Numbered from the stretch's first letter, positions 24,443-33,766 are shown. The stretch: 43,952 nucleotides of DNA from Alphaproteobacteria bacterium HGW-Alphaproteobacteria-3 (GCA_002842875.1 PHEF01000036.1:1-43952); one strand, 5' to 3'. Numbers and translations: made by a program. The notes: generated from the letters alone by a model not told the origin.

Positions 24443-24570
24443 GCCTTCTTCTCCATGCGGGCGTGTTCCCAAGACATCAGCAGCACGCCCGCGAAGACGG
24501 TGCCAAAGCCCGCCATGCCGAGCGCAAGCCGGATGCGGGTGAGGCTGCCCTTGTCTTGTTTCTCCGCCAC
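24439..24570 (-). CDS. 43-residue single-helix membrane protein
   Basis: GTG start at 24570 with GGAG 6 nt upstream. The product begins MAEKQDKGSLTRIRL, continues with a hydrophobic stretch ALGMAGFGTVFAGVLLM (residues 16-32) and ends SWEHARMEKKA. Positive residues before the helix suggest the N-terminus is inside. The stop overlaps the enoyl-CoA hydratase stop on the other strand by three bases. Supported by the ribosome site, the coherent membrane topology and a sensible residue mix; no homologue recognised. Confidence 0.55.
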   Translation of the reverse strand: MAEKQDKGSLTRIRLALGMAGFGTVFAGVLLMSWEHARMEKKA

Positions 24571-24732
24571 GAGCCGCTCCGAAGAATAAGTCCTTCGGGG
24601 TCATTTAGGGCGGGAGGTGGAGAAGGCGAGCAAGGAAAGTCGTTGCGAATGGCGCCAATGCTTCAAGTAATCCAGTTCCTCGCTGAATAAAAATAACTTA
24701 ACTTAGTCGATGCAAAACCTTCAGGGGGAGCT

Positions 24733-26235
24733 ATGACTGGTTCTATACACATAGAAAATTTGCGCAACATTTCAAAATTGAATTTTGATTTGCCCGATCG
24801 AGGAATCTGGCTTCTAACAGCCGGAAATGGGGCCGGAAAGACATCTCTTCTCGCCTGTCTCCGACGTATTGGGCATTCCAACGCGTTTCCGATTCATTTT
24901 CCATCTTCAATAGAGTCAACGAATCTCGACAACTACAGTAAGGCACGCATCGTTTACGGTATTGATGATGACGAAGTTGAGTACGCCTATCGCGGCGAAA
25001 GGTGGGCGCCACGGCCACGACGAAATAGTAGCTTACTTGATCAATTTGGCTACCCGAGCGTTATCTATGTTGGAGCAACGGCCGATCGCATAACGCCGCG
25101 CCCGGAAGATTTTTCTTCTAAGCGTATTAAGAATGCTCCTGCAACACTCATTGCAGCTGCAAACCAAATATTTGAGACAACGAAGTTCGATGATCTTCGA
25201 ATCGTCAATCTAAAAAAAGGGGGCGGCAACAGAGCGTTTGTCCTGCGTGTTGGGCAGAACCCGGCGCAATACCATTCAGAGAAGCAGTTTAGCTTAGGTG
25301 AGTTATGCGTTCTTAAGCTAATTGCGCAGCTAGAAGACTGTCCTCACCAGTCTCTGGTGTTAATTGACGAACTTGAAATAGCGCTACATCCGAGGGCACA
25401 GGTCCAGCTATACGAATTTCTCAGAAGGATGGCGGGCAAGAAACAGCTAACGGTGATCTTCTCCACCCATTCAGTCACGCTTCTCAAGACTGTACCGAGA
25501 AGTCAGATCATTTATCTGGAACGCAGCAGCAAAGGAGTCGTAACACCAATCGTAGCGTGCTTTCCTACGTATGCCCTTGGCAACATCACCCTTGGTGAGG
25601 AACGTGCACCTGACGTTATTTTATATGTTGAAGATGAAGTAGCGCGATCAATTATAGAGCCGCTGGTAAAACTAACCGTACAGAAAAAATATCAAAACAA
25701 TAGTCTGTTTCCGGTGGTGAAGACCGTACCAATCGGTGGATTTGAATCCGTTATAAACTTTCTTAGCCAGCACACTTCGGTTCTACCCGGAGGCACCAAA
25801 GCACAAGCTCTGCTGGACAACGATGTAAAATCCGAATCTGTCGCAGCCTGGGAAAACAACAAAAACTATGAACGACTGCAAAAACTCGAGAGTGTGAAGG
25901 GGCAGGTTGACTACCTACCGTGGACTCCTGAGGTCGGAATAGTCGAGTACCTAAGCGATCCAAACTGCAATGTAGAAGTCGACTTGCGCGTTCATTTCTC
26001 TGACAACCAAATTTCTATTGATAAAAACATTTTCAATAATTTCTCGGGGTTGACCGGAAAAGAGCGCAGACAGAAAGCCAAACAGATTTTCAAAAACTTA
26101 TGCAGCGACATCTCAAAAGTGACGGCACAATCAATAGAATCTGTCGAAAAAAGTGTCTGTGAAGTCTTTGCAAAATACTACTTCTCAAAAAACCCCTCTC
26201 AAATTCTGGCACTTCTTGGGCCGAAGCTCTGCTGA
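24733..26235 (+). CDS. OLD-like ABC-type ATPase with C-terminal TOPRIM domain
   Basis: 500 residues. Residues 1-290 form an SMC/ABC-like ATPase: a P-loop variant AGNGAGKTS at 30-38, the signature FSLGE at 186-190, Walker B LVLIDELEIALHP at 208-220 (D212, E213), and a switch His246 in FSTHS. Residues about 293-410 look like a TOPRIM nuclease domain: VILYVEDEVARSIIEP with Glu300, then LLDND with Asp362 and Asp364, and a further Glu in PEVGIVEYL. The last 90 residues are Lys/Asn-rich and helical. This is the layout of OLD-family nucleases, used in phage defence alone or in Gabija, PARIS and some retrons. The gene is visibly A+T-rich and uses codons its neighbours avoid, which indicates transfer. 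No UvrD helicase, reverse transcriptase, DUF4435 partner, integrase or att repeat adjoins it. Confidence 0.85.
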   Translation: MTGSIHIENLRNISKLNFDLPDRGIWLLTAGNGAGKTSLLACLRRIGHSNAFPIHFPSSIESTNLDNYSKARIVYGIDDDEVEYAYRGERWAPRPRRNSSLLDQFGYPSVIYVGATADRITPRPEDFSSKRIKNAPATLIAAANQIFETTKFDDLRIVNLKKGGGNRAFVLRVGQNPAQYHSEKQFSLGELCVLKLIAQLEDCPHQSLVLIDELEIALHPRAQVQLYEFLRRMAGKKQLTVIFSTHSVTLLKTVPRSQIIYLERSSKGVVTPIVACFPTYALGNITLGEERAPDVILYVEDEVARSIIEPLVKLTVQKKYQNNSLFPVVKTVPIGGFESVINFLSQHTSVLPGGTKAQALLDNDVKSESVAAWENNKNYERLQKLESVKGQVDYLPWTPEVGIVEYLSDPNCNVEVDLRVHFSDNQISIDKNIFNNFSGLTGKERRQKAKQIFKNLCSDISKVTAQSIESVEKSVCEVFAKYYFSKNPSQILALLGPKLC

Positions 26236-26343
26236 AAGAACTGGTATCAGGCTACTTCAGCCAACATGTATTTTCCGGAAAGTAGAAATTTCCGCTATCC
26301 TCCCCTCCAAACGCCATTGAGACGCATTCCGGGAGGGAGACCC

Positions 26344-28095
26344 ATGAGCAGCCATGACATCGTGATCCGCGGCGGGACCGTTTTCGACGGGACGGGCGCG
26401 GCGCCCATTGAGGCGGACGTCGCCATCGACAATGGCGTCATCTCCGAGGTGGGCAAGGTTTCGGGCTCGGGCCGCGAGGAGATCGACGCACGCAGGCAGA
26501 TCGTGACGCCGGGCTTTGTCGATGTGCACACGCATTATGACGGGCAGGTGACCTGGGACCCCTATCTCCAGCCGTCGACCTTTCACGGCGTGACCACCGC
26601 CATCATGGGCAATTGCGGCGTCGGCTTCGCGCCCTGCAAGCCGGAGCAACGCGAATGGCTGCTCGGGCTCATGGAAGGCGTGGAAGATATTCCGGGTACG
26701 GCGCTTGCCGAAGGCATCAAGTGGAACTGGGAGAGCTTCGCGCAATATATGGACGCGGTCGAAGCCTCGCCGCTCGCGCTCGATGTGGGATTGCAGGTGC
26801 CGCATGCGGCCGTGCGCGCCTATGTGATGGGGACACGCGCGCCCGCGCTCGAGCCTGCCACCGAAGCGGAGACGGCGGAGATGGGCCGCCTCGTCGTCGA
26901 GGCACTGGAAGCGGGCGCGCTCGGCTTTTCCACCTCGCGCACAGTGAAACATAAAGACGTGAAGGGCGGCGCGACGCCGACGCTGAAAGCCGAAGCGCAA
27001 GAGCTGCATGGCATTGCGCGCGCCATGGGCAAGGCGGGCAAGGGCGTGCTGCAGCTCATCGCCGACTTCAAGGATACCGACGCCGAATTTGCGATGCTGC
27101 GCGGCATGGTGGAGCTTTCGGGCCGGCCCATGTCGATCACCATCGAGCAGGACGACCGCTGGCCGACCGTGTGGAAGCGCGTGCTCGACAATATCGCGGC
27201 GGCCAATGCGGACGGGCTGCCGATCCGCGGCCAGGTGCCGCCGCGCGCGACGGGGCTGCTGCTCGGGCTCACCGCTTCGCTCAATCCCTTCATCATGCAC
27301 CAGACCTTCCGGCAGATCTGGGGCGCGCCGCTTGAGCAGCAGTTGAAGGCGCTGCGCGACCCCGAGTTCCGGGCGAAGCTGCTGGCCGAAGAGCCCCAAT
27401 ATCCGGCAGGCGAGATCATCGAGATGATCTGCACCGCCTATCACAAGATGTTTTCGCTGGGCGAGACGCCGAACTACGAACCGGCGCCGGAGGAAAGCGC
27501 CAAGGCCGTTGCCGACGCCACAGGCAAGAACCCCCGCGAGGTCGTGCTCGACTGGATGCTGGAGCGCGATGGACGGGCGCTCCTCTATTTCCCGCTGATG
27601 AACTACACTCACGGCAGCCTCGCCGATGTCGAGACCATGCTCACCCATCCGAACACGGCCTTCGGCCTTTCGGATGGCGGCGCGCATTGCGGCATCATCT
27701 GCGATGCGAGCTTCCCGACGACGCTGCTCACCCATTGGGGCCGCGACCGGACAAGGGGGCGCAAGCTGCCGCTCGAATGGCTGATCCACGGGCTGACGGG
27801 CCGCAACGCCGCGCTGGTCGGGCTCGGCGACCGGGGCATCCTCGCGCCCGGCATGAAGGCGGATGCAAACGTGATCGACTTCGACAAGCTGACGCTCTAT
27901 TCGCCCCATATCGTCAACGACCTGCCGGCGGGCGGCAAACGGCTGATCCAGAAGACGGACGGCTATACGGCGAGCATCGTTTCGGGAACGGTTTCGTTCC
28001 GGAACGGGGAGCCGACAGGCGCGTTGAAAGGCAAGCTGGTGCGCGGGGCGCAAAAGCGGCCGGAAGGTGCACGGATTCCCGCTGCGGCGGACTGA
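26344..28095 (+). CDS. N-acyl-D-amino-acid deacylase-like amidohydrolase
   Basis: 583 residues, intact. A zinc amidohydrolase of the D-aminoacylase type (amidohydrolase 3), which removes acyl groups from N-acyl-D-amino acids or related amides and ureides. RGGTVFDGTGAAPIEADVAI opens the beta-sandwich. VHTHYDGQVTWD at 61-72 carries the metal His62 and His64, and MGNCGVGFAPC holds the bridging Cys91. GLSDGGAHCGIICD near 442 holds the catalytic Asp. The C-terminal sandwich includes VNDLPAGGKRLIQKTDGY and ends in GALKGKLVRGAQ. It is paralogous to 13015-14668 and shows what that gene lacks. Start at 26344 has GGGAGGGAG. The real substrate is uncertain because the family is broad. Confidence 0.9.
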   Translation: MSSHDIVIRGGTVFDGTGAAPIEADVAIDNGVISEVGKVSGSGREEIDARRQIVTPGFVDVHTHYDGQVTWDPYLQPSTFHGVTTAIMGNCGVGFAPCKPEQREWLLGLMEGVEDIPGTALAEGIKWNWESFAQYMDAVEASPLALDVGLQVPHAAVRAYVMGTRAPALEPATEAETAEMGRLVVEALEAGALGFSTSRTVKHKDVKGGATPTLKAEAQELHGIARAMGKAGKGVLQLIADFKDTDAEFAMLRGMVELSGRPMSITIEQDDRWPTVWKRVLDNIAAANADGLPIRGQVPPRATGLLLGLTASLNPFIMHQTFRQIWGAPLEQQLKALRDPEFRAKLLAEEPQYPAGEIIEMICTAYHKMFSLGETPNYEPAPEESAKAVADATGKNPREVVLDWMLERDGRALLYFPLMNYTHGSLADVETMLTHPNTAFGLSDGGAHCGIICDASFPTTLLTHWGRDRTRGRKLPLEWLIHGLTGRNAALVGLGDRGILAPGMKADANVIDFDKLTLYSPHIVNDLPAGGKRLIQKTDGYTASIVSGTVSFRNGEPTGALKGKLVRGAQKRPEGARIPAAAD

Positions 28096-28190
28096 TTGAA
28101 GTCAACGCACACGGGATTTCCGGACCATCCGGGTAATCGGGAAAGTTGCCCTAATTTGGTCACGGTGGCGGACCAATAAGGGCGCCTGGA

Positions 28191-28311
28191 GCAGATCCCG
28201 ATCGGACGAAATCGCGTTGCGGCTTCCTCCGATCGGGAAAATCTGCTCGTCGCTATTAATCTGGACCGTTTTCCGAACCGGCAGGTGGTTCCACCTGCCT
28301 GGAAAACGGTC
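28191..28311 (-). repeat. Composite palindromic element, copy B
   Basis: Two hairpins side by side. Arms GCAGATCCCGATCGGA / TCCGATCGGGAAAATCTGC span 28191-28246, and arms GACCGTTTTCCGAACCGGCA / CACCTGCCTGGAAAACGGTC span 28264-28311. The second hairpin plus half of the first matches copy A at 5726-5799 in inverted orientation. It lies in the 303-bp gap before the glucan synthase; the rest of that gap (28096-28190, 28312-28398) shows nothing clear. Confidence 0.8.
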
Positions 28312-28398
28312 TTGCCGGGTGTCCGGCGCGTGGACGACGGGGCTGGGCCGTCCAATTGTGAGCCGTTTTCCCAGCTTGCTGCGTATGACGGACGATAA

Positions 28399-31128
28399 AT
28401 GGACAAGCCCGACCCCACCCCCGAGACCCCGCAGGCCAACCCGCGCTCATGGCGGCACTCCGTCTTCGTGCGCCAGGCTCTTTTTCTCTTCATCGTGCTG
28501 CCCATCGTCATCGCGGCCAATCTCGCGGTCTGGGCGGCGCTGAACCGGCCACATGACGCGGAAGCCTGGACGGGCGAAATCGTGGGGCTTTCCTACAGCC
28601 CCTACCGGCAGGGCCAGGACCCGACGCAGAACAAGCATCCGAGCCTTTCGGAAATCGAAGCCGACATGAAGCTTCTGTCGGGCGCGGTGCAGGCGATCCG
28701 CAGCTACAGCGTCGTGCGGGGCCAGGATCACATTCCCGAACTCGCCGCCCAATACGATCTCTCCGTCGCCGCCGGCGCGTGGATCGGTCCGGACATCGAG
28801 CGCAACGAACGCGAACTGCAACAGCTCATCGCGCTGGCGCCGCGCCGCAATGTGGTGCGCGTGCTGGTCGGCAACGAGGTGCTGCTGCGCAACGACATCC
28901 CGATCGAGGACCTGATCGGCTACATCAAGCGCGCGAAACAGAAAATCTGGAAGCCGGTCTCGACCGCCGAGCCGCCGCATATCTGGCTCAAGAATCCGGA
29001 ACTCGTGAAGGCGGTCGATTATATCGGCGTGCAGATCCTGCCCTACTGGGAAGGGATTCCCATCGACATCGCGGTCGATTCCGTGTTCGAGCGGCTCGAC
29101 GAATTGCGCGCCGCCTATCCGAACAAGCCCATCGTCGTGACCGAAGTGGGCTGGCCGAGCCGCGGCAAGATCATTCCGCGCCGTCCCTATCCGGGTCTTT
29201 CGCCCGCCGAGTTGAACACGGAAGCCGTTCCCTCGCTCGTCAACCAGGCGACCTTCATGCGCGAGTTCCTGAACCGCGCGAAGACGGAAGACCTCACCTA
29301 TTATGTGATGGAAGCCTTCGACCAGCCGTGGAAGGCATCGGAAGAAGGCGCGGCGGGCGCTTTCTGGGGCATCTACAATGCCGACCGGCAGCCGAAATTC
29401 CCGATGGCGGGCGGCATTTCCGAAGCGCCGGAATGGCGCTTCTGGGCATCGCTCGCGGCGGGGCTCGCGCTTGTGCCCGCGATGCTCTTCATGCTGCGGC
29501 AGCGCCATGTGCGGCCTGCCGGCGTCGTCATCTTCGCGGTACTGACGCAGCTTGCGGGCTCCGCCATCGCCTGGGCGGGGCTCTCGGTCACCGGGCTCTA
29601 CTTCACCTGGGTCGGCGCGACGGTCTGGAGCTTCCTCTTCTTTGCGCAGGGGTTGCTCCTCATCGTGCTTCTTGCCGAAGCGATCGAGTTCGTCGAGGTG
29701 ATCTGGACGCATCGCGGCGCGCGGCATTTCGAACCGTTCGACGAACACGCCGTCAGTCCGGCAGCGAAGGTTTCGATCCATGTGCCGATCCACAACGAGC
29801 CGCCCGAGATGGTGTGCGAGACGCTCGCCACACTGTCGAAGCTCGACTACGAGAATTACGAAGTGCTGGTGCTCGACAACAACACCACCGACCCGGAGGT
29901 CTGGCAGCCGGTGCGCGACTATTGCGCGAAGCTCGGGCCGAGGTTCCGCTTCTTCCATCTCGAAAACTGGCCGGGCTTCAAGGCAGGCGCGCTCAATTTC
30001 GGCCTCGAAAAGACGGCGGAGGATGCCGAGATCATCGCCGTCATCGACAGCGATTATCAGGTCGAACCGAACTGGCTGAAGACACTCGTTCCCTATTTCG
30101 ACAAGCCGGATGTCGGTTTCGTGCAGGCGCCGCAGGATTATCGCGACCGCCACGAGAGCGCGTTCAAGAACATGACCTATTGGGAATATGCCGGCTTCTT
30201 CCATATCGGCATGGTCCAGCGCAACAACTTCAATGCGATCATCCAGCACGGCACCATGACGCAGGTGCGCAAGAGTGCGCTGAAGCGCGTCGGCGGCTGG
30301 GCGGAGTGGTGCATCTGCGAGGACGCGGAACTTGGCATCAAGCTCTACCGGGCAGGCTATGACAGCGTCTATGTGAACCATTCCTTCGGGCGCGGGCTCA
30401 CGCCGGACACGCTTGCGGGCTATATCAGCCAGCGCTTCCGCTGGGCCTATGGCGCGGTGCAGATCGTGAAGCATCACTGGGATGCGCTTGCGCCCTGGGC
30501 GCGCCGGAAGCGCGGACTGTCGGGCGCACAGCGCTACTATTTCCTCGCCGGGTGGCTGCCCTGGTTCGCGGACGGGCTGGCGCTTCTCTTCACCACGGCA
30601 AGCGTCGTGCTGTCGGCCTGGGCACTCTACCAGCCAAGCATGATCTCGCTGCCGGTCGCTGCTTTCCTCATTCCGACCATCGGCAGCTTTGCCTTCAAGT
30701 TCGTGCGCTCGCTCTGGCTCTATGCCGTGCGCGTGAAGGATTGCAGCTTCCTCGAAAGCCTCGGTGCGGGCGTTGCCGCGCTCGGCCTCACGCATACGGT
30801 TGCCAAGGCCATGCTCAACGGCATGATCACGACGAGCAAGCCGTTCATCCGCACACCGAAATGCGAGGACAAGCCGCCGCTCGCGGCCGCCTTCATCCAG
30901 GTGCGCGAGGAAAGCCTGATGCTGGCGCTGCTCTGGGGCGTTGCGGTTGCCTTCCTCACGAGCCCGCATTTCGCGGACAGCCATTCGCGGCTCTGGGTCG
31001 GCGTGCTGCTCGTGCAGTCCGTGCCCTACGCCTCGGCCGTGCTGCTGTCGTTCATCAACGTGATGCCCTCTCTCTTCCGCCGCGACAAGAAGGACCAGGC
31101 CACGGGCCTCCTGTCGCCGGCGGAGTGA
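28399..31128 (+). CDS. GH17-GT2 fusion, cyclic/branched beta-glucan synthase type
   Basis: 909 residues, an inner-membrane enzyme. One helix (24-47) leads to a GH17-like domain with both catalytic glutamates, E160 in VLVGNEVLLR and E249 in VVTEVGWPS. Further helices lie at about 345-366 and 373-430. A family 2 glycosyltransferase follows, with DNNTTD (493-498), DSD (550-552), the acidic CEDAELG (640-646) and QRFRW (678-682), all needed for processive beta-glucan synthesis. C-terminal helices form the pore. Bradyrhizobium NdvB/NdvC, which make cyclic beta-1,3/1,6-glucans, have related architecture; the GH17 part would transglycosylate or branch the chain. The product here is inferred. A weak ribosome site precedes the ATG. 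The gene ends 6 bp from the convergent SDR. Confidence 0.88.
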   Translation: MDKPDPTPETPQANPRSWRHSVFVRQALFLFIVLPIVIAANLAVWAALNRPHDAEAWTGEIVGLSYSPYRQGQDPTQNKHPSLSEIEADMKLLSGAVQAIRSYSVVRGQDHIPELAAQYDLSVAAGAWIGPDIERNERELQQLIALAPRRNVVRVLVGNEVLLRNDIPIEDLIGYIKRAKQKIWKPVSTAEPPHIWLKNPELVKAVDYIGVQILPYWEGIPIDIAVDSVFERLDELRAAYPNKPIVVTEVGWPSRGKIIPRRPYPGLSPAELNTEAVPSLVNQATFMREFLNRAKTEDLTYYVMEAFDQPWKASEEGAAGAFWGIYNADRQPKFPMAGGISEAPEWRFWASLAAGLALVPAMLFMLRQRHVRPAGVVIFAVLTQLAGSAIAWAGLSVTGLYFTWVGATVWSFLFFAQGLLLIVLLAEAIEFVEVIWTHRGARHFEPFDEHAVSPAAKVSIHVPIHNEPPEMVCETLATLSKLDYENYEVLVLDNNTTDPEVWQPVRDYCAKLGPRFRFFHLENWPGFKAGALNFGLEKTAEDAEIIAVIDSDYQVEPNWLKTLVPYFDKPDVGFVQAPQDYRDRHESAFKNMTYWEYAGFFHIGMVQRNNFNAIIQHGTMTQVRKSALKRVGGWAEWCICEDAELGIKLYRAGYDSVYVNHSFGRGLTPDTLAGYISQRFRWAYGAVQIVKHHWDALAPWARRKRGLSGAQRYYFLAGWLPWFADGLALLFTTASVVLSAWALYQPSMISLPVAAFLIPTIGSFAFKFVRSLWLYAVRVKDCSFLESLGAGVAALGLTHTVAKAMLNGMITTSKPFIRTPKCEDKPPLAAAFIQVREESLMLALLWGVAVAFLTSPHFADSHSRLWVGVLLVQSVPYASAVLLSFINVMPSLFRRDKKDQATGLLSPAE

Positions 31129-31134
31129 AGGGCT

Positions 31135-31908
31135 TCACATCGCGCCGCCGCCGTCGATGTTGATCTTCTGGCCGTTGGCGTAGGGGTTCGCGTCCGAGAC
31201 GAGGTAGACGACGGCCGCGGCCACCTCTTCGGGGCCGCAGACATGGCCGAAAGGCATGTTTGCGTCGAGTTCGTGGATGTCCATGCCCTTCTTGCCCGCA
31301 CGGGCGGCGGCGAGGCGCGAGCCCATGTCGGTCGCGGTGAGGCCGGGGGCCACGATGTTCGTCCGGATGCCGTGTTTGCGCTCTTCCTTGGCGAGCGTGA
31401 GCGCGAGAGCTTCGGCGGCGGCCTTGCCCATATTGTAGGGCCCGCCATTGGCGGACATGGAAAGCGTTGCGACGGAGGAAATGATGACGATGTCGCCGCG
31501 CTTTTCCTTCCGCATATGCGGCAGCACGAGCTTCGACATGAAATGCGGCGCCATGGCGTGCACACGGAGCACGCGCTCGAGTTCCAGCGGGTCGGTGTCG
31601 GCGACCGCCTGACCGCGCGAGGCGATGCCCGCATTGTTGACGAGGATGCCGATGGAGCCGAAATCCTTCAGCACGCCGGCGACCATGATCTCGTCTTCCT
31701 CGAAATTTTCAACCGAGGCCGAATAGGCTTTTGCCTTGCGGCCGAGCTTCCCGATTTCAGCGACGGTTTCGTCCGCTGCCTCCTTGTCGCGGCGATAGTT
31801 CACCGCAATGTCGGCGCCCGCTTCGGCAAGCGCCAGAGCGATGGCGCGGCCGATGCCGCGGCTGGCGCCCGTGACGAGGGCAACGCGGCCTTCCAGAGAT
31901 ATGTTCAT
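31135..31908 (-). CDS. Short-chain dehydrogenase/reductase, FabG-like
   Basis: 257 residues. NAD(P) motif TGASRGIG near 14-21, NNAGIA near 91-96, catalytic Ser in IISSVATLS, and YNMGK (the YxxxK pair); it ends with the typical GQKINIDGGGAM. Reduces or oxidises a hydroxy/keto group, perhaps a 3-ketoacyl thioester. Start at 31908 has a strong GGAGGAA site. It lies downstream of the broken acyl-CoA ligase on the same strand, with a hairpin between them, so they may be separate transcripts. The substrate is unknown. Confidence 0.9.
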   Translation of the reverse strand: MNISLEGRVALVTGASRGIGRAIALALAEAGADIAVNYRRDKEAADETVAEIGKLGRKAKAYSASVENFEEDEIMVAGVLKDFGSIGILVNNAGIASRGQAVADTDPLELERVLRVHAMAPHFMSKLVLPHMRKEKRGDIVIISSVATLSMSANGGPYNMGKAAAEALALTLAKEERKHGIRTNIVAPGLTATDMGSRLAAARAGKKGMDIHELDANMPFGHVCGPEEVAAAVVYLVSDANPYANGQKINIDGGGAM

Positions 31909-31940
31909 TCGTTCCTCCCGGCGTTCTTGTTGTCGCAAGC

Positions 31941-31980
31941 ATAAAGAAGCCGCCCGGGATTTCCATTCCCGGACGGCTTC
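31941..31980 (-). terminator. Terminator after the broken acyl-CoA ligase
   Basis: Read on the minus strand, GAAGCCGTCCGGGAA pairs with TCCCGGGCGGCTTC (one mismatch) around a short loop and is followed by TTTATGC. It lies between the ligase stop (32026) and the SDR start (31908). Confidence 0.65.
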
Positions 31981-32025
31981 AGGCAAATCATCGGCGATGA
32001 CGCTACGGCAAAGGGCGGCAAAAAA

Positions 32026-33676
32026 TCAGGCCGCGTCCTTCGTGTATTTCTTCATGTCCTCGCGGAGCACCATTTTCAGGATCTTGCCGTTCGGATTGCG
32101 CGGCAGCGGCTCGTGGCGCAGCTCGATCTTGACCGGCACCTTGAAGGCCGCCAGCAGCTTGCCGACATGCGCCTTGAGCTCTTCTTCCGAGACATCCTTG
32201 CCGGGCGCGACCTGCACCACGGCGCCGACCTCTTCGCCCAGCACCTTGGTCCTTGGCGCGGTCGAGAATGTAGACGAAGCCTTCGTCGTCCATGCGCACG
32301 AGGTCGCCCGAGTGGAACCAGGCGCCTTCGGTGATCGCGGCGGCGGTCGCTTCGGGCTTGTTCCAGTAGCCCTTCACGATGTTCGGGCCCCTGATCCAGA
32401 GCTCGCCCACCTGGCCGAGCGGCACTTCATTGCCCTGCTCGTCGACGACCTTGATGTCGCAGACGGGAACGGCCGGACCGGCGCTGTCGGGCTTGGCCAC
32501 ATAGTCCTCGGCAAGGTTCTGCGTGGCGATGGCCGACGTTTCGGTGAGCCCATACCCATTCGAGGGGTGGCAGTTCGGGAACTGCTTCTTGATGCGCGCG
32601 ACGAGGTCGGGCGCGGAGGGCGCGCCGCCATAGCCGATCGCTTCGACGGTCGAGGTGTCGCGCGTGGCGAAATCCGGCGACTCGAGCACCTGCCAGACCA
32701 TGGCCGGCACGCCGCCGAAGGACGTGACGCCCTCGCGTTCGATCAGCTCCAGCGCATGTTCCGGATTCCACTTGTGCATGATGACAAGCTTGCCGCCGCT
32801 CGCATAGGTGCCGACGAGGATCGAGTGGCAGCCGGTCACATGGAAAAGCGGAACGGAAAGCAGCATCACGCGGGGCGGCGCGGCCGGATCAGGCGCGGGC
32901 GGCATCTCGCCCCGGCGCATGAAGGCGCGCGCACCGCCCAGCATGGCGTTCATCAGGTTGGTGCAGATGTTGCGCTGCGAACCGAGCGCGCCTTTCGGCT
33001 TACCCGTGGTGCCGGAGGTGTAGAAGATGGTGGCGTCGTCTTCCGGCTGCATCCCCGGATCGGGAAGCGGGTCGGCGGGGAGCCTGGAATAATCGGCAGG
33101 CTTTGCCACCAGCGTCTCGAAAGCTTCGGCAACGCCGAGTTCTTCCTCCGGGGTGCGCACGGCGACGAGCCCGTTGAGGCCGAGTGCCTTCAGATGCGGA
33201 CGGATGCGATCGAGGCGCTCATGGTCGACGATGACGACTTTCGAGCCCGAGTCCGTGATCCCGTATTCGAGTTCGGGGCCGGTGCCCCAGGCATTGAGCG
33301 GCACGATGACGCCGCCAATGGCCGCTACCGCCCAGAAGACGATCGACCATTCCGGGAAGTTGCGCATGATGAGGGCGACGCGGTCGCCCTTCTTCACACC
33401 GTATTTTTCGGTGAGGATGCGTCCGAAGGCCGTCGCGGCGCGATAATGGTTTTCGTAGGTGAGGCGCTCGCCCTCATAGACGATGAATTCGCGTTCGCCC
33501 CAGGCACGGCCCAGATCGAGAATCGCGCGCAGGGAGGGCGGCGCGTTCTTGTAGGTGCGGATGGGGACGCCGCGGATTTCGACCGTCTCCATTTCGAAAG
33601 GCGTGCCCGGCGACGTCAGGAAGGCATGCGCCTCCTCAATCGTCATGGCGGGCCATTTGCTGCCGTTCTCGGCCAT
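32026..33676 (-). pseudogene. Long-chain acyl-CoA ligase with internal deletion and frameshift
   Basis: An AMP-binding acyl-CoA synthetase. Start ATG at 33676 (MAENGSKWPAMTIEEAHAFL) follows GGGAGA. The P-loop FYTSGTTGKPKG, NGYGLTETSA and the hinge region GFVYILDRAKD are intact. At about 32245-32252 the frame changes, and the other frame continues directly with VLGEEVGAVVQVAPGKDV to the end KILKMVLREDMKKY. By alignment with the intact ligase at 19427-21001, about 34 residues are gone, including the A8 core (GGxNIYPxEI-type). About 100 bp are therefore missing, flanked by a short CCAAGG repeat at the joint. The catalytic lysine region is intact but out of frame. Sequence error is an alternative to real loss. 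Confidence 0.88.
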
Positions 33677-33766
33677 TTTGTTTCTCCCTGGTGTCGTTAT
33701 CGGCGGCTCTTGCCGTCGCGTTTCCCGACACATATCGCTTTTGACGCTGAAATTGAAGCGGGACGC

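Noticed and set aside
24733..26235. Calling the ATPase-TOPRIM gene a complete Gabija, PARIS or retron system.
   Set aside because: No GajB-type helicase, separate AriB, reverse transcriptase or msr/msd-like RNA is present on either side; only the OLD-like part can be supported.
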